Shown piece by piece: positions 39,332 to 48,847 of a DNA stretch of 64,000 bases (within the stretch, counting starts at the first letter, position 1; every line of letters starts with the position of its first letter). The position numbers and the translations under genes are program-made. The notes beneath the pieces are model-generated. The model had not been told where the DNA came from and did not search any database. It saw only the letters and a list, made by a program, of their open reading frames with translations. Source of the DNA: Streptomonospora salina (GTDB lineage Bacteria > Actinomycetota > Actinomycetes > Streptosporangiales > Streptosporangiaceae); contig NZ_JACHLY010000001.1 of assembly GCF_014204715.1 (NCBI RefSeq), positions 3,246,501 to 3,310,500 of the forward strand. Reading direction: 5' to 3'.

Positions 39332-40305
39332 CGGAACCGAGGCCGCCGGCGCTTCCCGCGGACCGAGGGGAAGGGGAGTGCGGCAGGGCCCGGCGCGGAC
39401 GTTCCGCGCCGGGCCCTCATGGCGCGGACGGCCCCGAGGGGACCCCCGACGGCCGCGGGGGCCGGACAGGTCGCAGCCGGGCGGCCGGCGCGAGCGAGGG
39501 TGACCACGCCGATCGTGAGCAGGACCGCGGCCGCGGCCGCGACCGAGCCGTCGACCGGTCCCGTCGGAAGCGGTTCGCCGAAGGCGGCCACACCGATCGC
39601 CGCCGCCGCCAGCGGGTCGCTGATCAGCAGCGTCGCGTATGCGAGCGCGAAGTGCCCGCTGCGGTAGGCGTTCTGCACGGCGACGGCGCCGGCCAGCCCC
39701 ACCGCCGGCGCCACAGCCGTCAGCGGCTGGACGACGGCCGACAGGTCGGTGACGGCGGCCGCACCCACGACGCGCGCGAACGCCGAGGTCGCCCCGTAGG
39801 CGACCCCGCCGCCCAGCGCGAGGACCCAGGCCCGTGTGACCGCTCCGGTGAAGCGGGCGGTGGCCGCGCACAGCAGCAGCACCGCCGCGCACCCCGCCGG
39901 CATGAGGACGGTCTCGGCCCGTGAGGGCTCCGGAACGCCCGCATGCGAGGGCAGGGTGACCAGAAGTCCGGCCAGCCCGGCGGTCACCGTGAGGCACCCG
40001 GTGACCTGCATCTTCGTCAGCCGCTGCCGGCGGAAGAACGCCGACAGCATCACCGCGGACAGCAGCCCGCTCACCCCGATGGGCTGGATGACGATCAGCG
40101 GTGCGCAGGCCAGCGCCAGCATGTGCGCGACGACGCCTGCCGCGGTCAGCAGGGTGCCCAGACACCAGCTGCGGCTGCGCAGCAGGAACGACAGCATCCG
40201 CAACTGGCCCAGCCGAGGCGCGCGCACCACCGACCGCTCCTGGAGGGCGGCCCCCGCGGCGACGGCGAGCGCGCCCGCGACGGCGACGGCCACTGGCGAC
40301 GTCAT
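39256..40305 (-). CDS. DMT/NIPA-like multispan permease
   Basis: About 349 residues from ATG 40305 (GAGGAGG lies 11 bases upstream). Around nine hydrophobic spans, beginning SPVAVAVAGALAVAAGAALQ; the pattern LIVIQPIGVSGLLSAVMLSAFF and repeated EamA-like helices place it in the drug/metabolite transporter superfamily, close to NIPA-like proteins. The substrate is unknown. The last 60 residues are Arg/Ser-rich and overlap the end of the convergent protease gene by 76 bp, so the annotated end may exceed the functional protein. Confidence 0.75.
   Translation of the reverse strand: MTSPVAVAVAGALAVAAGAALQERSVVRAPRLGQLRMLSFLLRSRSWCLGTLLTAAGVVAHMLALACAPLIVIQPIGVSGLLSAVMLSAFFRRQRLTKMQVTGCLTVTAGLAGLLVTLPSHAGVPEPSRAETVLMPAGCAAVLLLCAATARFTGAVTRAWVLALGGGVAYGATSAFARVVGAAAVTDLSAVVQPLTAVAPAVGLAGAVAVQNAYRSGHFALAYATLLISDPLAAAAIGVAAFGEPLPTGPVDGSVAAAAAVLLTIGVVTLARAGRPAATCPAPAAVGGPLGAVRAMRARRGTSAPGPAALPFPSVRGKRRRPRFRQPFRLSEDWADSVTSVSCSSSSRT
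39386..39416. terminator. Strong hairpin between htrA-like gene and DMT permease gene
   Basis: A perfect 13-bp stem, GGGCCCGGCGCGG / CCGCGCCGGGCCC, with loop ACGTT. It lies inside the 3' end of the convergent permease frame. Confidence 0.7.
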
Positions 40306-40763
40306 AGGCTGCTGCGCCTCCTCGTGCGTCCCGCCCACTGCGCGAGTACGGCGGTACGGCGGTCGGTCGCGGATCCGGCGGTGGGGCGCCGGGTAGCCGT
40401 AAGCGGTTCCGGCCGAGGCGGAACCGGTCGCGGTCCGCGCTCGCCCGGTGCCGCCGGGGGAGCGGTCCGCGGGTTTCCCGTGCGTGTTCGGACGCCCGGC
40501 CCGAGCGTGCCGGATGCCCACCGCCGCGATGAGCATCCGCAGAAGCCCGAACGCCGCGGCGCGGAGTATCCGCCGAAGGAAACTGCGCCGCCGGTGCCCC
40601 GCCGGCCACCGGGCCCGTCCCGATTTCCCGGGGATTTTCCAGGTCAGCGGGTTAAGGTTCGATAAACGCAGATGCGCCCGCCGCCCTCAAGGGTGGGGCG
40701 GCGGGCGCGGGCCGGCGGATCGGCGCGGAGCGCGGCAGGCCCGCTGCTCCGCCGGTGCGCGCC
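40306..40763. other. 458-bp intergenic region with kinase-gene terminator
   Basis: Holds the terminator of the two-component operon at its right end (40674-40708) and the upstream region of the permease gene. I see no credible gene. Confidence 0.5.
40674..40708 (-). terminator. Terminator of the two-component operon
   Basis: A perfect 13-bp stem, GCGCCCGCCGCCC / GGGCGGCGGGCGC, with loop TCAAGGGTG, 55 bp past the kinase stop. Confidence 0.7.
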
Positions 40764-42206
40764 CTACCCGGTCTTCGGCGGCAGCTGGAACCCGACGACG
40801 GCGCCGCCGCCGCTGCGGTTGGCGGCCAGCACGTGGCCGCCGTGGGCGGAGACGATGTCGTGCACCATCGACAGCCCCAGCCCGGATCCGGGCATGCTGC
40901 GCGCCGAAGCCGAACGGTAGAAGCGCTCGAAGATGTGCTCCAGCTCCTGCTCGTCGAGCCCGGGGCCGCGGTCGCGGACCTCCACCCGTCCCTCGCGCAC
41001 CACGACCGCGATGGGCTCGGCGCCGTCCGGGTCGAATTTCGCCGCGTTCTCCACCGGGTTGGACAGGGCGCGTTCCAGATCCCCGGGCCTGCCGTGGACG
41101 ACGGTGCCGTCGGCGTCGACGGCGACGTCGCGCCCGGTGCGGCGGCGGGTGCGGTCGGCCACGCGTTCGGCCAGCTCGCCCAACCGCACGTCGGTCGGTT
41201 GTTCGTCTTCGCGCCTGTCGGTGGCCAGCTGCACCAGCTCGTCGACCAGGCCGGTCAGCTCCCGCGTCTCGCCTTGGAGGTCGTCGACGAGCTGTTCGCG
41301 GCCCTCCGGCGGGAGCTGGTCGAAGCGCTTCATCACGCTGACGTTGGTGCGCAGGCTCGTCAGCGGAGTGCGCAGCTCGTGCGAGGCGTTCTGCACCAGC
41401 CGCCGCTGATCCTCCTTGGATGAGGCCAACCGGGTGAGCATCGCGCTGAACGCGTTGCCGAGCCGGCCGACCTCGTCGGCCGAAGCCCGGCCGTTCGCGG
41501 CGTCGCCGCCCGGTACCGGGTAGTCCAGCCGGCCGGTGGAACTCACGTATTCGGCCGCCTCGGTCAGCCGCACCAGGCGCCCGGTGACCCGGCGGCCGAT
41601 CAGCCACCCGGCCACGCCCGCGCCGATCAGCACGGCCGCTCCGACGCCCAGCATCTGCATGGCGAGCCGGCTCAGCATCTGCTCGGTCGGGGACAGCCGC
41701 TGCCCGATCTGGACGGCGCCGCCCTCGCCGCCCAGGGAGACGCTGGCTATGCGGTAGTCCTCGCCGTGGGCGCTGTCCTCCCGGGTGTGGACGACACCGG
41801 GCTCCTCCTCCGCCGCGATCCGGTGGTCGTCGTCGGTGACGGGCAGGAAGCGCACCTCTTCCTTGTCGCGCACCGGCACCTGTACCCCGCCGTCGGGGGT
41901 GACGACCTGGAAGGTGAAGGACTGGGAGTGCAGGACGGCCAATGCGCCCTCACTGCCCAGCGGGTCCATGCTCGGGCCGCGCATGTTGCGCGAGAGGTTC
42001 TGGACGGTGGTGTCGAACTCGGTCTGCGCGTCGGTTCGGATCAAAAACGCCGCGGTGTTGTAGGCCAACGAGCCCACCAGCGCGATCACCACGGCGGCCA
42101 CCAGCGCGAACGACACCGCGAAGCGGGTGCCCAGGCGCCAGTCGCGCATCGGCGTGATGTGCCGCCTCAGTCGGCCCGAAGCGCTGCGGAGCCTGCCGCC
42201 CATCAC
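40764..42206 (-). CDS. Sensor histidine kinase (MprB-like)
   Basis: 480 residues. Two membrane spans (about 27-50 and 180-203) enclose an extracytoplasmic sensor of 130 residues; then HAMP, a HisKA domain with the phospho-histidine in NASHELRTPLTSL, and HATPase_c with the N box SNPVENAAKFD, DRGPGLDEQE and GSGLGLSMVHDIV. The N box differs from the usual NLLxNA by Pro-Val. The GTG/ATG pair at 42206/42203 lies a few bases after the regulator stop, so the pair is translationally linked. Similarity to MprB and the nearby HtrA gene suggest envelope-stress sensing (inference). Confidence 0.9.
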   Translation of the reverse strand: MMGGRLRSASGRLRRHITPMRDWRLGTRFAVSFALVAAVVIALVGSLAYNTAAFLIRTDAQTEFDTTVQNLSRNMRGPSMDPLGSEGALAVLHSQSFTFQVVTPDGGVQVPVRDKEEVRFLPVTDDDHRIAAEEEPGVVHTREDSAHGEDYRIASVSLGGEGGAVQIGQRLSPTEQMLSRLAMQMLGVGAAVLIGAGVAGWLIGRRVTGRLVRLTEAAEYVSSTGRLDYPVPGGDAANGRASADEVGRLGNAFSAMLTRLASSKEDQRRLVQNASHELRTPLTSLRTNVSVMKRFDQLPPEGREQLVDDLQGETRELTGLVDELVQLATDRREDEQPTDVRLGELAERVADRTRRRTGRDVAVDADGTVVHGRPGDLERALSNPVENAAKFDPDGAEPIAVVVREGRVEVRDRGPGLDEQELEHIFERFYRSASARSMPGSGLGLSMVHDIVSAHGGHVLAANRSGGGAVVGFQLPPKTG

Positions 42207-42210
42207 CGGG

Positions 42211-42918
42211 TCACCCCGCCTCGTGCGGGCGGACCGTGTAGCCCACGCCCCGCACGGTGTGGATCAGCGGCGGCGTGCCCTCCGGTTCCAGTTTGCGGCG
42301 CAGGTAGCTGATGTAGACCGCGAGGTTCTTGGACTCCGGGCCGAAGTCGTAGCCCCAGATGCGGTCGTAGATGGTGGGGTGGTCCAGGACGATGCCCGCG
42401 TTGCGCATGAGCAGCTCCAGCAGGTCGAACTCCGTCTTGGACAGCTCGATCTCCGCGCCGCCGCGCCATACCCGGCGCGACCCCGGGTCCAGCCGCAAGT
42501 CGCCCACCTGCATCGGCGGTTCGGCGACCCCGTTCTCGTCGGTGGGCTCCGCGCGGCGCAGCAGCGCCCGCAGCCGCGCCAGCAGCTCCTCCAGCTCGAA
42601 GGGTTTGGGCAGGTAGTCGTCGGCGCCGGCGTCCAGCCCGGCCACCCGGTCGGAGGTCTCCACTCGCGCCGTCAGCATCAGGATCGGAGTGCGGTCGCCC
42701 TCCTTGCGCAGTACCCGGCACACCCCCAGGCCGTCGACGCCGGGCATCATCACGTCCAGCACCAGCAGATCAGCCGGCTCGCTGTGCACTGCCGCCAGTG
42801 TCTCGACGCCGTCGCCCGTCGTGCGCACCGCGTAGCCCTCCAGCTGCAGGGCCCGCTCCAGGGAGTCGCGGATGGCGCGGTCGTCGTCGGCGATCAGGAC
42901 GCTGCTGGGTCGGGTCAT
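42211..42918 (-). CDS. OmpR/PhoB family response regulator (MprA-like)
   Basis: 235 residues. The receiver domain has the acidic pocket LIADDDRAI, the phosphorylated aspartate D55 in LLVLDVMMPG, T in MLTAR and K in YLPKPFELEELLAR. The C-terminal winged helix has ELSKTEFDLLELLMRN and the recognition region IWGYDFGPESKNLAVYISYLRRK, then HTVRGVGYTVRP. Cognate regulator of the kinase encoded immediately downstream. No target boxes can be named with certainty. Confidence 0.93.
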   Translation of the reverse strand: MTRPSSVLIADDDRAIRDSLERALQLEGYAVRTTGDGVETLAAVHSEPADLLVLDVMMPGVDGLGVCRVLRKEGDRTPILMLTARVETSDRVAGLDAGADDYLPKPFELEELLARLRALLRRAEPTDENGVAEPPMQVGDLRLDPGSRRVWRGGAEIELSKTEFDLLELLMRNAGIVLDHPTIYDRIWGYDFGPESKNLAVYISYLRRKLEPEGTPPLIHTVRGVGYTVRPHEAG

Positions 42919-43032
42919 ACCGTCAATGGTGGCGCATCCGGGTTAGCCGCCGGTAAGAGGAACACGAGGTCGCGGCGGGTGCGCTCCGGCGCACCGGGAT
43001 ACGGCAGCCCCGCGCGCCGCCGGAGTCCGGAC

Positions 43033-43601
43033 TCAGGACCGGCGGGTGGCGGCCCACGCCGCCGCCGTGGCGGCGACTCCGCAGGCGAGCAGGGTCACGC
43101 CGGAGAGCACGCCGCTGACGGCGGGCACCCACGGTGTCAGCGAGAGCGCCGCCAGCGCGAAACCCGCGGCGCCCAGGGCGGTCAGCACCGCGCCCGGAAC
43201 GGCGACGCTCGGCGCCGTCCAGACCGCCGCGAGGGCGATGAAGTGCAGCCCGACGACAACGGCGATCCAGGCGACGTTGGTCTCCGGCGGCGCGTCGAAG
43301 ACGCGGATGGCTCGGAACCCGCCGATGAGCAGCACGGCCTCGGTGAAGACGACTCCCAGGAACCCCCGCGTGAACATGCCCCGCCGCCCGCCGGCGCCGC
43401 GCGGCACCGTCGGCGGCACCCGCGGGAAGCCGGAGGGTGCGCCCGCGCGGGCGGCCGCCAGGCCCAGCAGCACGGCCGCCGCGAGGGCGGCCGCCGCCGC
43501 GGCACGCGCGGCCAGGACCATGTGCGGCGGCATCGGGGCGCCGGCGTTGGCGAAGACGAACACCGCCCCGAACGCGGAGCCGATGCCGAGGACGCGCTGG
43601 T

Positions 43602-43605
<4 letters not shown>
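43033..43605 (-). CDS. Hypothetical multispan membrane protein
   Basis: 190 residues. Hydrophobic segments at about 5-22, 30-52, 78-95, 110-128, 133-152 and 160-185, so five or six spans; a basic loop (RGAGGRRGMFTRG) lies in the middle. No family recognised. The ATG overlaps the stop of the small Gly-rich membrane protein upstream (ATGA), so the two form an operon. Confidence 0.7.
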
Positions 43606-43790
<185 letters not shown>

Positions 43791-43909
43791 CGCTGCGGTC
43801 CTCCTCATATGCGCACGGTCGGCGTGGTAGAACACGGGAGAACCCGGACGCGGCGCGGTCTCCGCCGGTTCCGTCGTCGGCGTTCCGGGTAGCACCGCTC
43901 GGCTCGGCT

Positions 43910-44932
43910 TTATAGCCCGCGCTCCCAGACCTGGGCCGTGAGGTCGCGGCCGAAGACCCGCTCCGGCTGCGCGGAGGCCAGGTGGAATCCGCTGCCCTCG
44001 TAGACGCGGCGCGCGGCCGCCAGCACGGAGTAGGTGGACAGCACCATGCGCCGGTAGCCGGCTGAGCGGGCGAAATCCAGGCATCGCCGCATCAGCAGCC
44101 CTCCGACGCCGCGGCCGCGCGCAGTCGGCTCCACGAGGAACAGCCGCAGCCGCGCGGTCCGCTCGTCCTCGCGCGTGCACGCGATGCAGCCGGCGCGCAG
44201 GCCGTCCAGTTCGGCGATCCACAGGTGCTGCCCCGTGCGGTCGGGCGCGCGGGCGTAGTCGGCGACGAGGCCCGCGACCCACGCCTCGAACGAGGAGTCC
44301 CATCCGTACTCGTCGGCGTAGAGGGTTCCGTGGCGCTCGACGATCCAGCCGAGGTCGCCCGGGCGCGGTTCACGCAGGGCGGCCTCGGAGTACGCCGGTT
44401 CGGAGGCGGTCGGAGTCGCCCCGCGCTCCTGGGGCGGTTCGGCACGGGCGCCCGGATGCTCGGCGCCGGTACGCGGGCGGGGCTCGTCGAACAGCCGCCG
44501 CACGGTGCCCATAGCCCCGATCAGCCGGTCCCGATCGCCCTCCGACAGGTGCGACACCAGCCCGACGACCTGTTCGTTCGCGCGGTCGTCCAGGGTCGCC
44601 GCCGCCTCCGTGCCCTCATCCGTCAGTTCCACGACCTGCCTGCGCCGGTCCGACGAGGACGGCGAGCGCGCGACGAGGCCGTTGCGTTGCAGCCGGGTCA
44701 GTACCCGGCTGAGTTGTCCGGCGTCCATGTCCAGGTCGCGGCGCAGGTCGAGGGCTTCGACGCGGGAGCGGTGCCGCAGCTCGTAGAGGATGCGGACTTC
44801 GGTCAGCGACCACGGAGAGTCGAGCATGCCGGGTTTGACCACCCCGACGCGGTGTGTGTAGAAGCGGTTGAACGCGCGGATCGCGGAAACGTCCTCAGGC
44901 GGGACACCGGTACCGGTTGCCGGCGTGTTCAT
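43910..44932 (-). CDS. MarR-type regulator fused to GNAT acetyltransferase
   Basis: 340 residues from ATG 44932 (GGAGG five bases upstream). The N-terminal winged helix (about 20-150) has SLTEVRILYELRHRS, MDAGQLSRVLTRLQRNGLVAR and SDRRRQVVELTDEG, the MarR wing. After a variable linker, the GNAT domain (about 190-340) has LFLVEPTARGRGVGGLLMRRC and MVLSTYSVLAAARRVYEGSGFHL. This two-domain family is widespread in bacteria and may link acetyl transfer to gene control. A palindrome upstream (44987-45005) is a candidate autoregulatory site. Confidence 0.9.
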   Translation of the reverse strand: MNTPATGTGVPPEDVSAIRAFNRFYTHRVGVVKPGMLDSPWSLTEVRILYELRHRSRVEALDLRRDLDMDAGQLSRVLTRLQRNGLVARSPSSSDRRRQVVELTDEGTEAAATLDDRANEQVVGLVSHLSEGDRDRLIGAMGTVRRLFDEPRPRTGAEHPGARAEPPQERGATPTASEPAYSEAALREPRPGDLGWIVERHGTLYADEYGWDSSFEAWVAGLVADYARAPDRTGQHLWIAELDGLRAGCIACTREDERTARLRLFLVEPTARGRGVGGLLMRRCLDFARSAGYRRMVLSTYSVLAAARRVYEGSGFHLASAQPERVFGRDLTAQVWERGL

Positions 44933-44986
44933 GGCGGCCTCCACGGGTGGCCCGCTCCGGCCGGCTCCAGGCCGCCGGAGCAGTAA

Positions 44987-45005
44987 TGTTTGACTCTGAC
45001 AAACA
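44987..45005. promoter_or_regulatory. Palindromic operator candidate upstream of MarR-GNAT gene
   Basis: TGTTTG-N7-CAAACA, 55 bases before the MarR-GNAT start, in an A/T-rich patch unlike the surroundings. Size and symmetry fit a MarR-type dimer site. Confidence 0.5.
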
Positions 45006-45099
45006 ATTTAGCGCACCGGTCGGCCGCGGGAAAGCCGATCGGCGGCTCCCAGCGCCCCGAAGGAGCGGCGGGCGGCCGGGCTACCCGCCGGAAGCGCCC

Positions 45100-46053
45100 T
45101 CAGCCCTCGCCGCCGGGTTCCGCACTGCGCCCCAGACCGGCCGCGCGGCCCTTTCCGGCCACGACCAGGGCCATCTTGCGCGAGGCCTCGTCGAGCATCT
45201 CCCCGTCCAGCATCACCGCACCCCGGCGCTGCACGTCCGTGGCGTGCTCGTAGGCCTCCAGGATCCGCTCCGCGTGGTCGTAGTCGCTCCGACTGGGCGT
45301 GTAGACCTCGTTGGCGGCCTCCACCTGGAGCGGGTGCAGCACCCACTTCCCGTCGAAGCCGAGCGCCGCGGTGCGCCCGGCCGAGCGGCGGAACGCCTCG
45401 ACATCGCGGATCTGCAGGTAAGGGCCGTCGATCGCCTGCAACCCGTTGGCGCGGGCGGCCAGCAGGATGCGCATCAGAACGTAGTGGTAGGCGTCGCCGG
45501 TGTCGTAGCCGGGCGGCTGCTCGCCGACGACCAGCGTGCGCATATTGACCGAGGCCATGAAGTCCGCGGGTCCGTAGACCAGGCTCTCCAGCCGCGGCGA
45601 GGACGCGCCGATCTCGTCGGCCCGCAGCGCGCCGCGGGCGTCCTCGATCTGGGCCTCGATGCCGATCCGGCCCGGTTGCAGGCCGTTGGCCGCCTCGATC
45701 TGGGTCAGCAGCGTGTCCAGCCAGCGCACATGGTCGGGCGTGGTGACCTTGGGCAGCACCAGGCAGTCCAGCTCGGCGCCCGCCCCCTCCACGACCGCGA
45801 TGACGTCGCGGTAGGTCCACGGCGTGTCGAGGGCGTTGACCCGCACGGTGCGCACTCTCCGGCCCCACCCGCCGGCGTCGATCGCGGCCGCGGCGTTGGT
45901 GCGCGCCGCCGCCTTCTCCGCCGGAGCGACGGCGTCCTCCAGGTCCAGAAAGACGGCGTCGGAATCCAGGCCGCGCGCCTTCTCGATGAACCTGCTGTTG
46001 GACGCCGGTACCGCCAGAACCGAGCGGCGCGACCGCGATGCCCCCGCGCTCAT
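45100..46053 (-). CDS. HpcH/HpaI aldolase / citrate lyase beta-like (CitE) protein
   Basis: 317 residues. RRSVLAVPASNSRFIEKARG, DAVFLDLEDAVAPAEK, the metal-binding glutamate in GIEAQIEDARG and aspartate in VYGPADFMASV follow the CitE/malyl-CoA lyase barrel. LGFDGKWVLHPLQVEAAN is also typical. No citrate lyase alpha or gamma genes are adjacent, so it is a stand-alone CitE-like enzyme acting on an acyl-CoA such as malyl- or citramalyl-CoA (inference). Confidence 0.88.
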   Translation of the reverse strand: MSAGASRSRRSVLAVPASNSRFIEKARGLDSDAVFLDLEDAVAPAEKAAARTNAAAAIDAGGWGRRVRTVRVNALDTPWTYRDVIAVVEGAGAELDCLVLPKVTTPDHVRWLDTLLTQIEAANGLQPGRIGIEAQIEDARGALRADEIGASSPRLESLVYGPADFMASVNMRTLVVGEQPPGYDTGDAYHYVLMRILLAARANGLQAIDGPYLQIRDVEAFRRSAGRTAALGFDGKWVLHPLQVEAANEVYTPSRSDYDHAERILEAYEHATDVQRRGAVMLDGEMLDEASRKMALVVAGKGRAAGLGRSAEPGGEG

Positions 46054-46336
46054 GCATCCTCCTTCGCTTCGACCGGACCGGGCGGCGGCCGCCGCCCGCG
46101 ACCGCCGCGGTCAGCGGCGGCGCCGTCGCCGGACATCCTCGCAAACCGGCGCGGCAGCGTGCGCTCCCGCCGGCGGTTCCCGCAGCGGTCCGGCCGTGAG
46201 GCATGCCGCAGCGCACGGCTCGCCCCGCCCGACCGGACCGCGCATAGAGTGCGGAGCGGACACGAGTGAGGACCGGGGCGTGCGGGCGGCGCAGGAGACA
46301 CGGAGCCGACGGCGCCCCACGGGGGGAAGAGGCGCG

Positions 46337-48655
46337 ATGGACCGTCAGGACGAGCGCACGACCGGCCGCCCCACCAGCTCGCACTGGGGCGCCTACGACG
46401 TCCTCGTCTCGGGCGAGCGCGTCGTCGGCGTGCGCCCGGGCGCCGGCGACACCGACTCTTCGCCCATCAGCCGCAACGTCCCCGACGCCCAGCACCACGC
46501 CACCCGGGTGGCCGCGCCCGCGGTACGGCGCCGCTGGCTGGAGAACGGCCCCGGCGCGGACGGCCTGCGCGGCTCGCCCGCCGACGAGTACGTCGAACTG
46601 GACTGGGACGCGGTGCTGGACCTGCTGGCCGCGGAGTTCGACCGGGTCCGCCGCGACCACGGCAACACCGCGATCTACGGCGGTTCCTACGGCTGGGCCA
46701 GCGCCGGCCGGCTCCACCACTCCCAGAGCCAGGTGCACCGCTTCCTCAACACCATCGGCGGCTACACCCGCTCCCGCACCACCTACAGCCACGCCTGCGT
46801 CGAAGTGCTGCTGCCCCACGTCGTGGGCCAGGGCGGCACCGCCGACCTGCTGGAGCGCGCCCCCACCTGGGAGGCCGTCGCCGAGCACACCGACCTGGTG
46901 GTGACCTTCGGCGGCCTGCGGCTGTCCAACACCTGGAACGCCTCGGGCGGGCGGGCCCGCCAGACCGCCGCCGAAGGCATGCGCGCCGCCGCCGGCGCGG
47001 GTGTGCGCACGGTCTCCGTCAGTCCGCTGCGCGACGACACCGTCGACGAGATGGGCGCCGAATGGCTGCCCGCCGACCCCGGAAGCGACACCGCGGTCCA
47101 ACTCGCCCTCATCCACACCCTGTTCGACGAGGACCTGGTCGACCGCGCCTTCCTCGCCCGCTGCACCGTCGGCGCCGGCGTGCTGCGCGACTACGTCGCC
47201 GGGGTGCGCGACGGGGTCGCCACGACCCCCGAGTGGGCCGAAGAGCTGTGCGGCCTGTCCGCGGGCACCCTGCGCGGTCTCGCCCGGCGCATGGCCGCCG
47301 GCCGCACGCTGGTCAACGTCGGCTGGTCGGTGCAGCGCACCCGGTTCGGCGAGCAGCCGCTGTGGGGCGGCGTCGCCCTGGCCGCCTGCCTGGGCCAGAT
47401 CGGGCTGCCCGGCGGCGGGTTCGCCACCGGCTACGGATCCAGCGGCAACTACGCCGGCGGATCCACCCCCTCGGGGCTGCCGCGCTTCCTGCAGGGCATG
47501 AACCCGATCGACGCGTCGATCCCCGTCGCCCGCGTCGCCGACATGCTGCTGCATCCCGGCGAGCCCTACGACTACAACGGCCGGCGCCGCACCTACCCCG
47601 ACATCCGCATGGTGGTGTGGTCCGGCGGCAACCCGTTCCACCACCACCAGGACCTCGCGCGACTCACCCGCGCCTTCGGCCGCCCCGAGACCGTGGTCGT
47701 CGCCGAGACCCACTGGACCGCCACCGCCCGCCACGCCGACATCGTGCTGCCCTCGACCACCTCGCTGGAGCGCGACGACATCGCCGCCAGCCAAGGCGAC
47801 CTGCGGGTGCGCGCCATGCCGCGCGCCGTGCCCCCGCACGGCAGCGCCCGCGACGAGTACGACGTCTACGCCGACCTGGCCGAGCGGCTCGGCGTCCGCG
47901 CGGAGTTCACCGAGGGCCGCACCGCTGCGCAGTGGCTGCGCCGCATCTACGAGCAGTGGCGGGCGCGGTACGCGACCGCGCTGCCCGACTTCGACGCCTT
48001 CTGGGCGGCCGGCGGTGTGGACATCCCCGACCGTGTCGCCGACACCACCCTCTTCGGCGACTTCCGCGCCGACCCCGACACCCATCCGCTGGGCACGCCC
48101 AGCGGCCGCATCGAGCTGTACTCCGAAACGATCGACTCCTTCGGCTACGACGACTGCCCCGGCCACCCCGCGTGGCTGCCCGCGTCCGAGCGGCTGGGCA
48201 GCGAGCGGTCGCGCCGGTGGCCGCTGCTGCTGGTCGCCAACCAGCCGCGCGGCAAGCTGCACAGCCAGCACGACATGGGCGCCTACAGCCGGTCGCTGGA
48301 GATCGCCGACCGGGCGCGGATGCGCATGCACCCCGGCGACGCGCGGGCGCGCGGCGTCGCCGACGGCGACGTGGTGCGGGTGCACAACGACCGCGGCAGC
48401 CTGCTGGCGGGCGTGGAGACCAGCACCGACGTGCGCCCCGACGTCGTCCAGCTGTCCACCGGCGCCTGGTACGACCCCTCGTCGCCCGAGGCCACCTGTG
48501 TCCACGGCAACCCCAACGTGCTCACCGCCGACACCGGATCCTCGGCGCTGAGCCAGGGCACCACGGGTCAGCACGTGCTCGTGGAGGTGGACCGCTACGA
48601 CGGCGACCCGCCGCCGGTGCGGGTTTTCGAGCCGCCGCGGCTGCGCCCGCGGTAA
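46337..48655 (+). CDS. Molybdopterin-dependent oxidoreductase (BisC/TorA-like)
   Basis: 772 residues from ATG 46337. DMSO-reductase family without an N-terminal [4Fe-4S] cysteine motif, as in BisC/TorA. YGGSYGWASAGRLHHSQSQV, then the likely molybdenum-ligand serine in TTYSHACVEVLLPHVVG; WSGGNPFHHHQDLARL, VVAETHWTATARHADIVLPS and LVANQPRGKLHSQHDMG are family motifs; the last 120 residues form the C-terminal molybdopterin-dinucleotide domain. No twin-arginine signal is seen, so it is probably cytoplasmic like BisC, reducing S- or N-oxides (biotin or methionine sulfoxide). No electron-transfer or chaperone gene is adjacent. Confidence 0.9.
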   Translation: MDRQDERTTGRPTSSHWGAYDVLVSGERVVGVRPGAGDTDSSPISRNVPDAQHHATRVAAPAVRRRWLENGPGADGLRGSPADEYVELDWDAVLDLLAAEFDRVRRDHGNTAIYGGSYGWASAGRLHHSQSQVHRFLNTIGGYTRSRTTYSHACVEVLLPHVVGQGGTADLLERAPTWEAVAEHTDLVVTFGGLRLSNTWNASGGRARQTAAEGMRAAAGAGVRTVSVSPLRDDTVDEMGAEWLPADPGSDTAVQLALIHTLFDEDLVDRAFLARCTVGAGVLRDYVAGVRDGVATTPEWAEELCGLSAGTLRGLARRMAAGRTLVNVGWSVQRTRFGEQPLWGGVALAACLGQIGLPGGGFATGYGSSGNYAGGSTPSGLPRFLQGMNPIDASIPVARVADMLLHPGEPYDYNGRRRTYPDIRMVVWSGGNPFHHHQDLARLTRAFGRPETVVVAETHWTATARHADIVLPSTTSLERDDIAASQGDLRVRAMPRAVPPHGSARDEYDVYADLAERLGVRAEFTEGRTAAQWLRRIYEQWRARYATALPDFDAFWAAGGVDIPDRVADTTLFGDFRADPDTHPLGTPSGRIELYSETIDSFGYDDCPGHPAWLPASERLGSERSRRWPLLLVANQPRGKLHSQHDMGAYSRSLEIADRARMRMHPGDARARGVADGDVVRVHNDRGSLLAGVETSTDVRPDVVQLSTGAWYDPSSPEATCVHGNPNVLTADTGSSALSQGTTGQHVLVEVDRYDGDPPPVRVFEPPRLRPR

Positions 48656-48793
48656 GAGCGCAGGCGGGTGCGGCGGGTGCGCGGCCGGGACCGCGCGGCT
48701 GTGGGCGGACCGTAGCGCGCCCGCTGCGGTGCGCACCCGTGCCGGCAGGGAGGCGCCGGTCACTTCCCGCTCCCACTTTCACCGGGTCCAGGG

Positions 48794-48812
48794 ATAGGTT
48801 AGCCTCTACTAA
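48794..48812 (+). promoter_or_regulatory. DtxR/IdeR-type iron box
   Basis: ATAGGTTAGCCTCTACTAA agrees with the 19-bp DtxR/IdeR consensus (TTAGGTTAGSCTAACCTAA) at about 15 positions, including the whole left half. It lies 86 bp before the first importer ATG. Iron-loaded DtxR-family repressor would shut the operon off. Confidence 0.75.
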
Positions 48813-48847
48813 GTTCGAGAGGATCGCGGAACCGCCCCGGAGGAACA

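Noticed and set aside
37241..40609. 1122-codon minus-strand frame across the HtrA gene
   Set aside because: Composition is typical antisense shadow; only its overlap with the permease region is coding, in a different frame.
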